DNA from: Altericroceibacterium spongiae
GTDB taxonomy: Bacteria > Pseudomonadota > Alphaproteobacteria > Sphingomonadales > Sphingomonadaceae
Assembly: GCF_003610805.1 (NCBI RefSeq)
Contig: NZ_RAPF01000006.1
Location: 1-64,000, forward strand
Direction of reading: 5' to 3'
DNA length: 64,000 bases
How positions within the stretch are numbered: the first letter of the stretch is position 1; each line of letters opens with the position of its first letter. Both the position numbers and the translations under genes were made by a program. Below the pieces are notes generated by a model that was not told where the DNA came from, ran no database searches, and worked only from the letters and a program-made list of their open reading frames with translations. This document shows positions 1 to 8,800 of this stretch, piece after piece.

Positions 1-96
1 GCCGGAAAGGAGAAAAAGGTCGCCCTTACAGCTATTATGCGCAAGCTCATTGTATTGGCGAACGCGCTCTTACGAAAAAACCGAGAATGGGTGTGA
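1..96 (+). CDS. IS110-family transposase, C-terminal end (partial)
   Basis: Frame 1 is open from the window edge to the TGA at 94-96 and gives 31 residues, including KKVALTAIMRKLIVLANALL. This is the typical C-terminal helix of IS110/IS1111-type (Transposase_20) transposases, which usually end shortly after an 'ALTAxMRKLLVxLNA' stretch. The rest of the gene lies outside the window. IS110 elements recombine with a DEDD transposase and leave no long terminal inverted repeats. The element's right end should lie within about 25 bp after the stop, where an IS3 gene on the other strand is interrupted. Family assignment rests on one short motif. Confidence 0.6.
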   Translation, partial: AGKEKKVALTAIMRKLIVLANALLRKNREWV

Positions 97-117
97 TATG
101 GCACTTGCCCAAGACGG

Positions 118-342
118 ATACTCCTCCCAAAGCACACGGCTCTCGAGGCGAAGCCGTTCATTCTCGAGGGCCAGATCGGTATCGGGGCTCACAGACAAAT
201 TCTCCTGTCGATGCAAACTGATCCAGCGCGTCAATGTCGATAAACTAATGCCCAAATCGGCTGCCACGCGCTTGCGCGGCAAACCGCTGGTCAAGACGAT
301 CCGTATCGCCTCACGCTGAAATTCTTCTGAATGTTTGATCAT
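118..342 (-). pseudogene. IS3-family transposase OrfA, truncated
   Basis: Starting at the ATG at 340-342 (SD-like AAGGG just upstream), this frame encodes an IS3 OrfA. It has a helix-turn-helix of the type 'SEEFQREAIRIV...RVAADLGIS' and the start of the leucine-zipper segment (LALENERLRLESRVL). About 74 residues are recognisable. OrfA normally continues with 'REEREILKKA' and frameshifts into OrfB, but here the family sequence stops after VLWEE near position 120 and the frame runs into the IS110 end. OrfB is absent. The simplest reading is that an IS110 element inserted into, or was deleted against, an older IS3 copy. The gene is not functional as transposase. Confidence 0.75.
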
Positions 343-347
343 CCCTT

Positions 348-405
348 CGGTCTCCGTGAATGAGCAAGACGCTCTCAAGTGACCGGCGCAAATCCGTCAC
401 AAGTC
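348..405 (-). repeat. IS3 terminal region, copy 1 of a 58-bp direct repeat
   Basis: This 58-bp segment, directly upstream of the truncated orfA, recurs at 61485-61542 in the same orientation with 52 of 58 identical bases and no gaps. Read on the minus strand, it begins TGGACTTGTGACGG (from position 407) and leads into the orfA start, as expected for an IS3 left terminal repeat plus leader. Confidence 0.75.
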
Positions 406-445
406 CACGTCGCCGGTCCTGGCCGGGAGCGGCGAGGGAGCTAAT

Positions 446-586
446 CTAGCAGGCCAGAGACACATAAGGTGTTTGATCCTGGAGTTGATGGTGCGGATTT
501 AGATTGACGCGCTCCGGTCCGTTTGTCCGGCATTTACAAATGTATTCGTAGGGCGTGAACCCTGTTCGGACCTCTTCGCAGGCCAG
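446..586 (-). pseudogene. IS481-family transposase C-terminal remnant
   Basis: The minus frame ends at a TAG at 446-448 and contains GFTPYEYICKCRTNGPERVN followed by LNPHHQL. This matches the conserved C-terminus of IS481-type integrase-core transposases ('LTPYEFICKxWTxEPERFxxxPxHxxPGLNT'). Only about 47 residues remain; no catalytic DDE core precedes it. It lies between the IS3 end and the first chromosomal gene, so the window edge is a pile-up of three unrelated element remnants. Confidence 0.65.
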
Positions 587-675
587 CATATAAGTAATTA
601 TCCATTTTGCGCTTGTGCATTGCACAAGCTGTTGGCTACTCAGAGGCCATATCTCATACTTCATTCAAGAGGCCT

Positions 676-2484
676 ATGCTGAGCACGATCACCGATCCCA
701 TCCAGCTTTACAGTGCTCAAATCGGCTTTATCCTGTTGATTGGTTTGTTCGTTGCTTTTGCGATGGAGCGCCGGCCGCCTGCTGTCGTGGCAATTGTTGG
801 CGGACTAACGATGCTGGTTTTCGGATATATTTCCAGTCAGGAACTCTTATCTGTTTTTAGCAATCCTGCACCTCTAACCATAGCTGCCATGTTTGTTTTG
901 ACGGGTGCGCTATTGCGAACCGGGGCAATGGAGGAGATTTCCGGCTGGATCATTCGCCGGACTATGCGACGGCCGAAAATGGCGCTGGCGGAAATGGGGG
1001 GCGGGACCATGCTGGCATCCGCTTTCATGAATAATACGCCTGTCGTCATCGTTATGATTCCGATTGTCAGGCGTCTGGCGCGAGTGCTTGGTGTCGCGCC
1101 GACGAAATTGCTTATTCCTCTTTCTTATATATCGATTCTTGGCGGAACTCTCACTCTGATTGGGACTTCAACCAATCTGCTGGTGGATGGTGTTGCGCAG
1201 GATCAAGGGCAGGCGGCTTTCGGAATTTTTGACATTACTCTCGTTGGAGCAATCGCTGCTGCTACAGGATTGCTTGTTTTGGGAACTATCGGCCGGCGTT
1301 TGCTGCCCAATCGTTCCGCACATGATGCAATAGACCAAGGCGAAAGCGATACTTATCTTTCCCATCTTATTCTCAGTTCGGAAAGCGAGCTTGTTGGGAA
1401 GTGTCTTGGCGCAACCGCTTTCGCTCGTCGGCCAGGTATTCGGATCGTTGGTGCACAGCGAGGGAAAGTCATTCAGCGTCGTGATTTCGATCATTGGGAA
1501 TTGAAGGCAGGGGACCAGTTGGTGGTAGCTGCCAGCCCTTCGGAACTGGCTTCACTGGCTGAAGCTTATGATTTTCGAACTGGATTGAGCGGTGTGGGCG
1601 GTGGTGTGGAAACTGCCGGGCCGGACAGGCCGAAAGATTTGCGGTTGCTGCAGGCTGTTATTCCTGCATCACACCCTGTCATAGGACGGCGATTGGCCGA
1701 TATCCCGGTGCTTTCACGCTATCGCATCCGAGTACTTGGCCTTTCTCGGCCCAGGCATCTTGCGGGTCCTGATCTGGCCAATGTGCGGGTAAGGGCGGGG
1801 GATTGCTTGCTTATTGCAGCTGGCAGCGATGCTGCTCAGGCATTGCATTCGAGCGTGGCATTGGTGAATGTAAGCGACGCACCCGTTCGATCATTCCGTC
1901 GGTCCAAAGCTCCGATCGCACTTGGGACCCTTGCTGGGGTCGTTGTTCTGGCTGCTTCCTTTGGATTGCCAATTGAGGCTCTGGCTTTGCTAGGGGTGGG
2001 AATTGTACTGGTGACACGATGTATTGAGGCTGAAGAAGCCTGGGGTGCGATTGACGGCAATACGCTGGGATTGATTTTCGGGATGCTGGCTTTTGGCAAA
2101 GGACTGGAAAATGCCGGTACAGTTGATTTGCTGGTCGATATAATAAGGCCTTACCTGTCGGCTTCATCTCCCTTTCTGGCTCTTATCGCGGTTTATGCTT
2201 CAGCCAGTTTGCTTACGGAAACTGTAACGAATAATGCCGTTGCTGTTATCATGACACCGATAGCCATCGGTCTTGCAGACAATATGGGAATCGATGCGAG
2301 GCAATTGATCATTGCTGTTATGTTCGGCGCCAGCGCAAGCTTCGCTACACCGATCGGTTATCAGACCAATACGCTGGTTTATGGGGCGGCAAATTACCGT
2401 TTTATCGATTTTGTACGAATCGGTGTGCCCATGAATTTGACGATAGGGGCCGCTGTGTGCCTGGCTATTCACTATCTCGTGTAG
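676..2484 (+). CDS. SLC13-family permease with two TrkA-C (RCK-C) domains
   Basis: This is a 602-residue inner-membrane permease of the divalent anion:Na+ symporter (SLC13/DASS-like) type. Blocks of membrane helices at about residues 10-210 and 400-600 flank two soluble RCK-C-like regions (near 220-300 and 320-400), which probably sense a ligand. Typical DASS features are the conserved Asn/Thr stretches MNNTPVVIVMIPI and TNNAVAVIMTP, and the SxTNLLV-type motif in IGTSTNLLVDG. The frame is open from 607, but ATG 676 has AGAGG five bases upstream, and homologues start just before the first helix. Substrate (sulfate, dicarboxylate or other) cannot be decided from the sequence. It stands alone between IS remnants and a convergent gene. 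Confidence 0.85.
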   Translation: MLSTITDPIQLYSAQIGFILLIGLFVAFAMERRPPAVVAIVGGLTMLVFGYISSQELLSVFSNPAPLTIAAMFVLTGALLRTGAMEEISGWIIRRTMRRPKMALAEMGGGTMLASAFMNNTPVVIVMIPIVRRLARVLGVAPTKLLIPLSYISILGGTLTLIGTSTNLLVDGVAQDQGQAAFGIFDITLVGAIAAATGLLVLGTIGRRLLPNRSAHDAIDQGESDTYLSHLILSSESELVGKCLGATAFARRPGIRIVGAQRGKVIQRRDFDHWELKAGDQLVVAASPSELASLAEAYDFRTGLSGVGGGVETAGPDRPKDLRLLQAVIPASHPVIGRRLADIPVLSRYRIRVLGLSRPRHLAGPDLANVRVRAGDCLLIAAGSDAAQALHSSVALVNVSDAPVRSFRRSKAPIALGTLAGVVVLAASFGLPIEALALLGVGIVLVTRCIEAEEAWGAIDGNTLGLIFGMLAFGKGLENAGTVDLLVDIIRPYLSASSPFLALIAVYASASLLTETVTNNAVAVIMTPIAIGLADNMGIDARQLIIAVMFGASASFATPIGYQTNTLVYGAANYRFIDFVRIGVPMNLTIGAAVCLAIHYLV

Positions 2485-2518
2485 TGTGAAGAGATGGGGC
2501 CGGAAACGGAGGGGGCCG

Positions 2519-3091
2519 TCAGATTGATAAAGTGGCCGTTCGCCAAATAGTCCAGATTCCGATCATCAGGAAGAGAAGTGCTGCCATATAGCGAACCAGT
2601 TTCATCGGAATATGCTTGATAAGCGCATTGCCGAGGATCACCGCCGGTACATTGGCAATCATCATCCCCAATGTTGTGCCTGCTGTTACCGCCAGCAGAT
2701 TGTCGAATTGTGCACCAAGAGCGATAGTTGCTACCTGTGTCTTATCGCCCATTTCAACGAAGAAAAATGTTATCAATGTGGTTGTAAAAGCCCCAAATCG
2801 CGACATTTTCTTGTCTTCTTCCTCCAATGTATCGGGCAGCAATGTCCATGCCGCCATGAGGATAAAGCCAGCACCGATGACATAACGAAACCAACGTCCT
2901 TCGATAAACTCTGCAGCCTGATGCCCCACAAAAGCAGCCAGAAAATGATTAGCGATCGTAGCAAAAAGAATGCCCAGAATGATTGGCACAGGGCGCTTGT
3001 ATCGCGTTGCCAGAATCATGGCGAGTAGCTGAGTTTTGTCGCCAATTTCCGCCAATGTCACTATGATAGTGGATGTCAGCAAAGCGTCCAT
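2519..3091 (-). CDS. GDT1/TMEM165 (UPF0016) family manganese exporter
   Basis: This is a 190-residue membrane protein with two homologous halves. Each half carries the family signature E-x-G-D-K-T: EIGDKT near residue 15 and EMGDKT near residue 115, separated by a charged loop (EEEDKK). These motifs form the cation site in UPF0016 proteins, which export Mn2+ (or exchange Ca2+/H+). The ATG at 3089-3091 is chosen because the first helix starts there and GGAG lies seven bases upstream; the longer frame to 3169 would overlap the riboswitch. Regulation by manganese is supported by the yybP-ykoY element in its leader. It converges on the SLC13-type permease gene. Confidence 0.9.
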   Translation of the reverse strand: MDALLTSTIIVTLAEIGDKTQLLAMILATRYKRPVPIILGILFATIANHFLAAFVGHQAAEFIEGRWFRYVIGAGFILMAAWTLLPDTLEEEDKKMSRFGAFTTTLITFFFVEMGDKTQVATIALGAQFDNLLAVTAGTTLGMMIANVPAVILGNALIKHIPMKLVRYMAALLFLMIGIWTIWRTATLSI

Positions 3092-3094
3092 TAT

Positions 3095-3285
3095 AATACT
3101 CCACGACCAGGCAAGCATAGGCAATGACACTGAGAGCCCCGCCCGGCCTAGGTAGGGTTTCAGTGTCATTGGTCTCGCCTGAACGATCTTTCGTTCCTAT
3201 CGCGCCACGGCCTCTCGACCGAGTATGTTGACGTGAAAGCCCGCAATCATATTGCGGCTGGCTACTCCCCAGATGACCCGTCTCT
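3095..3285 (-). promoter_or_regulatory. yybP-ykoY manganese riboswitch
   Basis: The minus-strand leader holds the conserved Mn-sensor elements in order: CTGGGGAGTAGCC (about 3274-3259), a hairpin GCCGCAATATGATTGCGGG, then CACGTCAACATACTC (about 3233-3219), then GGCGAGACC at the 3' side. A strong hairpin follows, with arms AATGACACTGA (3160-3170 side) and its complement (3123-3133). No U-run follows that hairpin, so control may be at translation: the SD GGAG and start codon lie just downstream. The class is known to bind Mn2+ and to control Mn exporters, which fits the downstream gene exactly. Confidence 0.88.
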
Positions 3286-3353
3286 CTTAAGGATATGGTC
3301 TGTGCAAGACAAGTTATGACCTTGCTTGACCCAACGGGATCAATCTCTATGCC

Positions 3354-4106
3354 ATGATGGAGATGAATGAAAAATCGGCTCTTCCCGTGCCTCCGCCGTT
3401 CGAAGCTCTTCGTTCGAATGGCTCTGTCGCAGTTTTTTTGGATTTTGATGGGACACTAGTCGATCTCGCTCTGACTCCCGACGGAATCGATGTTCCGCCT
3501 GATCTCGCTACCCGGCTTGAAGCATTTGGGCAAAAGCTCGAAGGACGGCTTGCTTTGGTGAGCGGCAGAGCGACGGATAACCTTGAACAGCATTTAGGTC
3601 CACTTGCACTTGCGCGGGCAGGATCGCATGGGATTGCTCGTTTTCGCGCGGACGGCTCCCGGCTGGGAAAGGAACCAGAGGGGTTACCGCCAGCAGTATA
3701 TGAGGCCTTGCAGACTTTCGCAGATTCGCAGGGTTTCGATCTGGAAATCAAGACGCATGGTGCTGCACTGCATTATCGTGGTGTACCGCATCAGGAACGA
3801 GATGGTCTTACATTTGCCGAGAATATTGCAAAGCAGCATGCGCTTCATGTGAAGCGAGGTAAATTCGTTATCGAACTAGTCCGTCCCGGGGCAAATAAAG
3901 GCGGTGCGGTCCAGGCTTTCATGGAAGAAGAACCATTCCGGGGAGCTATGCCCATCTTCATCGGAGACGACGTTACCGATGAAGATGGTTTTAACGCTGT
4001 CAGTCGACTGGGAGGTTTTGGCATTTTGGTCGGCGATCGTTTTCCAACGGAGGCGCGCTACATGCTCGCCTCCCCAAAAGAGGTCTTTAAATGGCTGGGT
4101 CTGTGA
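3354..4106 (+). CDS. otsB: Trehalose-6-phosphate phosphatase
   Basis: This enzyme dephosphorylates trehalose-6-phosphate to trehalose in the cytoplasm, the second step of the OtsAB pathway. It is a HAD-superfamily protein of 250 residues. Motif I with the nucleophile Asp is FLDFDGTLVDLA near residue 30, the Ser/Arg of motif II is in ALVSGRA, and the acidic motif GDDVTDEDGF is near residue 205. All are typical of OtsB. The start is uncertain between the in-frame ATGs at 3354, 3357 and 3363; none has a strong SD. It is the first gene of a three-gene operon; its last 16 bases overlap the next coding region. Confidence 0.92.
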   Translation: MMEMNEKSALPVPPPFEALRSNGSVAVFLDFDGTLVDLALTPDGIDVPPDLATRLEAFGQKLEGRLALVSGRATDNLEQHLGPLALARAGSHGIARFRADGSRLGKEPEGLPPAVYEALQTFADSQGFDLEIKTHGAALHYRGVPHQERDGLTFAENIAKQHALHVKRGKFVIELVRPGANKGGAVQAFMEEEPFRGAMPIFIGDDVTDEDGFNAVSRLGGFGILVGDRFPTEARYMLASPKEVFKWLGL

Positions 4107-5902
4107 GCGGCGTAACATCTGATCTTGAGTTGTGGCCTATCGGTAATTGTCAGGTTTCCGGATTGATTGATGACAAGGCCGGCCTTGTCTGGGGCTGCGT
4201 GCCGCGTGTCGATGGCGATCCGGTTTTCTGTTCACTTCTCAATGGTCGAAGTCACGATGTCGGTGTCTGGCGTTTCGAACTGGAAGGGCAGGTTTCGGCC
4301 ACGCAGCGTTATGAACGCAACACCCCCATTCTCATCACCCGGCTGGAAGCCGAGGATGGCAGTGCCGTGGAGATTTTTGATTTCTGCCCACGTTATGAGC
4401 GGACTGGTCGAATGTATCGTCCTGTGGCTTTTACGCGCATTGTCCGTCCGGTTGCAGGTGTACCGCGCCTGCGAGTTAAATTGCGCCCTATGCGCGATTA
4501 TGGAACCAGCGTTGCAGACACTACGAACGGTACTAATCATATCCGCTATCTCGTGGGCAGCCAGGTGCTGCGCCTCAGCACGGATGCGCCAGTTGGCTAT
4601 ATTCTCGAACAACGTCCCTTTCGTGTAGAAAGCGATCAGCATTTCTTCCTTGGCCCGGATGAGCCTTTTGGCGGCAATGTTCGTGCAGAGGTGCGTCGGA
4701 TGCATGCTGATACGCGGAAATACTGGCAGCTCTGGGTACGGGGGCTTGCCACACCTTTTGAATGGCAAGATGAAGTTATACGGGCGGCGATTACGCTGAA
4801 ATTATGTCAGCATGAAGAGACGGGAGCGATTGTGGCCTCGCTGACCACTTCGATTCCCGAAGCGCCCAACACTCAGCGTAACTGGGATTACCGCTATTGC
4901 TGGTTGCGCGATTCCTATTACACGGTTCAGGCGCTGAACCGCCTTGGCGCGCTCGATGTGATGGAAAAATATCTCGCTTATCTGCGTAACATTGTGGACG
5001 ATGCCAAAGGAGGACAGATTCAGCCGCTTTACTCTGTGATGGGAGTGGCTGAACTCAATGAAACCACTGCGCCCTATTTGTCCGGTTATCGGGATATGGG
5101 ACCGGTCCGGATCGGCAATGCAGCCTATAAGCAGGTGCAACATGATTGTTATGGTCAGATCGTGCTGCCGACCACACAGGGCTTTTTCGATAAGCGCCTG
5201 TTGCGAATGGCGGACGAAAGGGATTTCGCCAGTCTTGAAGAGGTTGGCGAAATGGCCTGGCGAATGCACGATCAGCCTGATGCAGGCTTGTGGGAATTCC
5301 GCACACGCCAGGAAGTGCATACCTACTCAGCAGTGATGAGCTGGGCGGCCTGCGATCGACTGGCTAACGTAGCTGCACGGCTCGGCAAGACAGAGAGAGG
5401 GGCGTTCTGGAAGGAACGGGCCGATACGATTCGTGCGACTATTGAAAAACGCGCGTGGAAGAACGGTAGCGAAAAAGGGCATTACGGAGCCTCTTTCGAA
5501 ACAGACTATCTCGATGCAAGTCTGCTGCAGATGGTCGAATTGCGCTATCTGGATTCAGATGATCCACGCTTCCAGTCTACCTTCGCAGCGATTGAGAAAA
5601 CATTGCGGCGAGGACCGCATATGCTGCGTTATGCACAAGAAGACGATTTTGGTTTGCCTGAAACTGCATTTAATATTTGTACTTTCTGGCTAATCGAAGC
5701 TCTCCATCTCGCTGGACGTGATGAAGAGGCGCGAGAACTCTTCTGCACAATGCTTAATCATCGTACGAAATCTGGACTTTTATCCGAGGATATGGATTTT
5801 GAAACGGGTGAACTGTGGGGGAACTTCCCTCAAACTTACTCGCTTGTAGGAATAATAAACTGTGCTGAATTATTGTCCAAATCCTGGGATACTGTGAGAT
5901 GA
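4091..5902 (+). CDS. Glycoside hydrolase family 15 protein (glucoamylase/trehalase-like)
   Basis: This is a 603-residue cytosolic (alpha/alpha)6-barrel hydrolase. The GH15 hallmark is near residues 260-275: RNWDYRYCWLRDS, with an N-terminal beta domain before it. The C-terminal catalytic region carries LSEDMDFETGELWGNFPQ, with the second acid/base Glu. Family members hydrolyse alpha-glucosides; several bacterial ones are trehalases. It overlaps otsB by 16 bp and otsA by 4 bp (ATGA), so the three are translationally coupled. A hydrolase inside a trehalose-making operon suggests turnover of trehalose or of a related alpha-glucan; the true substrate cannot be read from the sequence. No signal peptide is visible. 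Confidence 0.88.
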   Translation: MAGSVSGVTSDLELWPIGNCQVSGLIDDKAGLVWGCVPRVDGDPVFCSLLNGRSHDVGVWRFELEGQVSATQRYERNTPILITRLEAEDGSAVEIFDFCPRYERTGRMYRPVAFTRIVRPVAGVPRLRVKLRPMRDYGTSVADTTNGTNHIRYLVGSQVLRLSTDAPVGYILEQRPFRVESDQHFFLGPDEPFGGNVRAEVRRMHADTRKYWQLWVRGLATPFEWQDEVIRAAITLKLCQHEETGAIVASLTTSIPEAPNTQRNWDYRYCWLRDSYYTVQALNRLGALDVMEKYLAYLRNIVDDAKGGQIQPLYSVMGVAELNETTAPYLSGYRDMGPVRIGNAAYKQVQHDCYGQIVLPTTQGFFDKRLLRMADERDFASLEEVGEMAWRMHDQPDAGLWEFRTRQEVHTYSAVMSWAACDRLANVAARLGKTERGAFWKERADTIRATIEKRAWKNGSEKGHYGASFETDYLDASLLQMVELRYLDSDDPRFQSTFAAIEKTLRRGPHMLRYAQEDDFGLPETAFNICTFWLIEALHLAGRDEEARELFCTMLNHRTKSGLLSEDMDFETGELWGNFPQTYSLVGIINCAELLSKSWDTVR

Positions 5903-7293
5903 GCCGATTAGTTGTGATTTCGAATCGGGTGGCTGTTCCGAAGGCACGAGGTGTGGCTGGTGCACAGGGAGGATTATCCGGAGCGCTAAATGCAGCGCTG
6001 AAACGAAATCGCGGTATCTGGTTTGGCTGGTCCGGTGAAGAAGCTGAGGAATTTACTGGCGATCTGCATATTCAGCGCCATGACGATGTGACGACGGCGA
6101 CGATCGATCTGGCAACCCAGGATGTCGAGGAATATTATAACGGTTACGCTAATTCTACTTTATGGCCGCTCTTTCACTACCGTATCGACCTGACCGAATA
6201 TGAGCGTGAATTCGGTGTAGGTTATGAGCGGGTGAACGAAAATTTCGCCAAAAGTGTCGTTCCTCTGATCGATCAGGATGACATGGTATGGGTCCATGAT
6301 TATCATCTGATACCGTTAGGGGAGAGGCTCCGTTCGAAAGGCGTAAAAAACCGGATCGGCTTTTTCCTGCACACGCCCTGGCCGCCGACGCGTTTGCTGG
6401 TGTCGCTGCCGTTTCATGAACGGCTTGTTGAATCCATGTTGCATTACGATCTGATCGGTTTTCAGTGCAATGAGTGGCTGGAAAGTTTCCTGCATTATTG
6501 CGCCAAGGAAATGGGTGCCGAGGTCAATGAAAAAACTGGCCAGGTTACGCTGAACGGACGCACTTCAATCGCGAAGGCTTATCCGATTGGCATAGATTAT
6601 GACCATTTCATGTCCAAAGGGGAGACTGGCAAAGCACGCCAGGCGCAGCAGCGCCTTCTTGCCAGTACCCGCCACCGAATAGCGATGATCGGGGTAGACC
6701 GGCTGGATTACTCCAAGGGTTTGCCGGAACGTATCGACGGTATAGGTCGTTTTTTCGACACTTATCCCGACCGCGTGCGTGAATTGATCTATATTCAGAT
6801 TGCTCCGCCTTCACGTGAAGATATCGGCTCTTATCAGCAGATCCGTTCGCTGCTTGAACAGAAAACCGGGCAGATTAATGGCGAGCGGTCTGAAGTCGAT
6901 ATTGTGCCGATCCGTTATGTGAATAAAGGGCAGTCGCAGGAGGAGCTTTTTGGATTTTACCGGGCTTCGAAAATCGGACTGGTTACGCCTTTGCGCGACG
7001 GAATGAATCTCGTTGCCAAGGAATATGTCGCTGCCCAGGACCCGGAAGATCCTGGCGTTTTGATCCTGTCGCGTTTTGCCGGTGCGGCTCAGCAATTGCA
7101 GGATGCTCTGCTCGTCAATCCGCACAGTCCCGACGATGTGGCGCATAATATTCGCATCGCGCTCGATATGCCGCTGGAAGAACGCAAGGCGCGTTGGCAG
7201 AAGATGATAAAGACCGTCAGGGAAGACAATGTTCTGCGCTGGACCGAGCATTTCACCGAGGATCTGGCAGAAATCCGGGAAAAAGCCGAGTAA
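5899..7293 (+). CDS. otsA: Trehalose-6-phosphate synthase
   Basis: This is a GT20 retaining glycosyltransferase of 464 residues that joins UDP-glucose (or another NDP-glucose) and glucose-6-phosphate. Family marks are the N-terminal VVISNRVAVP, the glycine-rich QGGLSGAL segment, VWVHDYHLIPL near residue 130, FFLHTPWPP, and the C-terminal donor-site stretch PLRDGMNLVAKEY near residue 370. The ATG overlaps the TGA of the GH15 gene. Trehalose serves as osmolyte and stress protectant. A GT-rich spacer of about 170 bp without a clear terminator separates it from trxB. Confidence 0.95.
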   Translation: MSRLVVISNRVAVPKARGVAGAQGGLSGALNAALKRNRGIWFGWSGEEAEEFTGDLHIQRHDDVTTATIDLATQDVEEYYNGYANSTLWPLFHYRIDLTEYEREFGVGYERVNENFAKSVVPLIDQDDMVWVHDYHLIPLGERLRSKGVKNRIGFFLHTPWPPTRLLVSLPFHERLVESMLHYDLIGFQCNEWLESFLHYCAKEMGAEVNEKTGQVTLNGRTSIAKAYPIGIDYDHFMSKGETGKARQAQQRLLASTRHRIAMIGVDRLDYSKGLPERIDGIGRFFDTYPDRVRELIYIQIAPPSREDIGSYQQIRSLLEQKTGQINGERSEVDIVPIRYVNKGQSQEELFGFYRASKIGLVTPLRDGMNLVAKEYVAAQDPEDPGVLILSRFAGAAQQLQDALLVNPHSPDDVAHNIRIALDMPLEERKARWQKMIKTVREDNVLRWTEHFTEDLAEIREKAE

Positions 7294-7461
7294 CGATATG
7301 CTCAGCCAAGCAGGGCTTGCAGCGCGAGCATAAAGCCTTTCTTGCGGGTCTCTTGTCTTGAGCGCTGCCTGTCCACATTTTGTTTTGCGATAACGGGCGG
7401 ATTGCGCCGGACAGGCGAAAGCGTTTAGGGCGCTTCGCAAGGCAAGAATGGACGGACATAT

Positions 7462-8445
7462 ATGGCAACGCATAACACCAAGATGCTGATTATCGGGTCT
7501 GGCCCGGCGGGTCTGACAGCAGCGATTTACGCTGCTCGCGCTGGGATGGAGCCGATTGTGGTGCAGGGATTGCAGCCTGGCGGGCAGCTCACCATCACGA
7601 CGGATGTAGAGAATTATCCCGGTTTTCGCGATGTAATTCAGGGCCCCTGGCTGATGCAGGAAATGCAGGCCCAGGCTGAGCATGTCGGCACGAGGATGAT
7701 GTGGGATACGATTATCGACGTCGATATCGCCAATGGCCCGCCTTACGTGGCGAAGGGGGATAGCGGGGACGAATATGTCGGTCATACGCTGGTGATTGCT
7801 ACGGGGGCGCAGGCCAAATGGCTGGGCGTTCCGGGCGAACAGGAGCTTTCGGGCAAGGGCGTTTCGGCCTGCGCAACTTGCGACGGTTTCTTCTATCGCG
7901 GCAAGAAAGTGGCTGTCATCGGGGGCGGTAATACGGCAGTTGAAGAGGCGCTTTATCTCACCAACCATTCTGACGATGTGACGCTGATCCATCGGCGCGG
8001 AGAGCTTCGGGCGGAAAAAATCCTTCAGGAACGGCTATTTGCGCATCCTAATGTCACTGTGCTGTGGAATAAGCGGGTAGAGAAATTCCTTGGCAATCCG
8101 TTGCAGGGTGGCCTGACCGGGCTGGAGCTGGCCGATACAATAACGGGCGATATCAGTGAGTTCGACTGCCATGGTGGTTTCGTCGCCATCGGGCATGCTC
8201 CTTCGACCGAACTATTTCGGGGCAAGCTGGAAATGGATGAATCGGGATATCTGGTGGTGGAAGCCGGGACTCCCAAGACCAGCCATCCCGGTGTTTTTGC
8301 CTGTGGTGATGTGATGGATCATACATATCGGCAGGCTGTGACGGCGGCGGGAACCGGCTGTATGGCGGCGCTCGATGCGGAGCGTTTTCTGGCCACTCTC
8401 GACTTTGTTCGCAATGAGGAACGGGCTGAACAAGTGGCTGAATAA
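7462..8445 (+). CDS. trxB: Thioredoxin-disulfide reductase
   Basis: This NADPH-dependent flavoprotein of 327 residues reduces thioredoxin. The FAD-binding GxGxxG is at IIGSGPAGLTAAIYAARA near residue 10. The redox-active CxxC is CATC, near residue 140 (SACATCDGFFYRG). The NADPH-binding GGGNTAVEEA follows near 155, and the C-terminal FAD motif FACGDVMDHTYRQAVTAAG comes near 280. The order and length match low-molecular-weight bacterial TrxB. The start codon ATG 7462 directly precedes the beta strand of the FAD fold. A terminator hairpin follows 20 bases after the stop. Confidence 0.95.
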   Translation: MATHNTKMLIIGSGPAGLTAAIYAARAGMEPIVVQGLQPGGQLTITTDVENYPGFRDVIQGPWLMQEMQAQAEHVGTRMMWDTIIDVDIANGPPYVAKGDSGDEYVGHTLVIATGAQAKWLGVPGEQELSGKGVSACATCDGFFYRGKKVAVIGGGNTAVEEALYLTNHSDDVTLIHRRGELRAEKILQERLFAHPNVTVLWNKRVEKFLGNPLQGGLTGLELADTITGDISEFDCHGGFVAIGHAPSTELFRGKLEMDESGYLVVEAGTPKTSHPGVFACGDVMDHTYRQAVTAAGTGCMAALDAERFLATLDFVRNEERAEQVAE

Positions 8446-8466
8446 AAAGAATTTTTATCGATATGC

Positions 8467-8502
8467 AAAAAGGGTCGGGTGGTCATTCATCCGGCCCTTT
8501 TC
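8467..8502 (+). terminator. Rho-independent terminator after trxB
   Basis: The inverted repeat AAAAGGGTCGGGTGG / ATCCGGCCCTTTTC contains G-U pairs and ends in a short T-run. It lies just after the trxB stop. Confidence 0.7.
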
Positions 8503-8800
8503 GATATTGGGGCGATTCCCAACAAGGGCGCCTGAACGGTTCCGAACAGGGCCATAAACCGCCTGAACAGGGCCAGAAAGCTGTTTCGCGCGCCGCGTCG
8601 GGGGGCAGGCCGCCATAGCCGCGCAGGCCAACCGGAAGCTACGCAAAAACCGGCCGGAAAGCAGCCGCTCATCCGGATCGTTTGGCCCGTCTGACGCATT
8701 CTGTAGGATAGCGTCATGAAAACACCATCGCAGAGTGATTTCATCCGGCACCAAACCTCTCTAAGAGGGCGCGCAAGATTCGAATTCAATGGAGTAACAG
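8503..8800. other. Intergenic region before the carboxyspermidine dehydrogenase gene
   Basis: About 300 bp without a gene. It contains a short tandem motif (CCTGAACAGGGCCA twice, about 8553-8580) and, at the end, the SD GGAG seven bases before the ATG at 8801. No tRNA or clear promoter was recognised. Confidence 0.5.
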
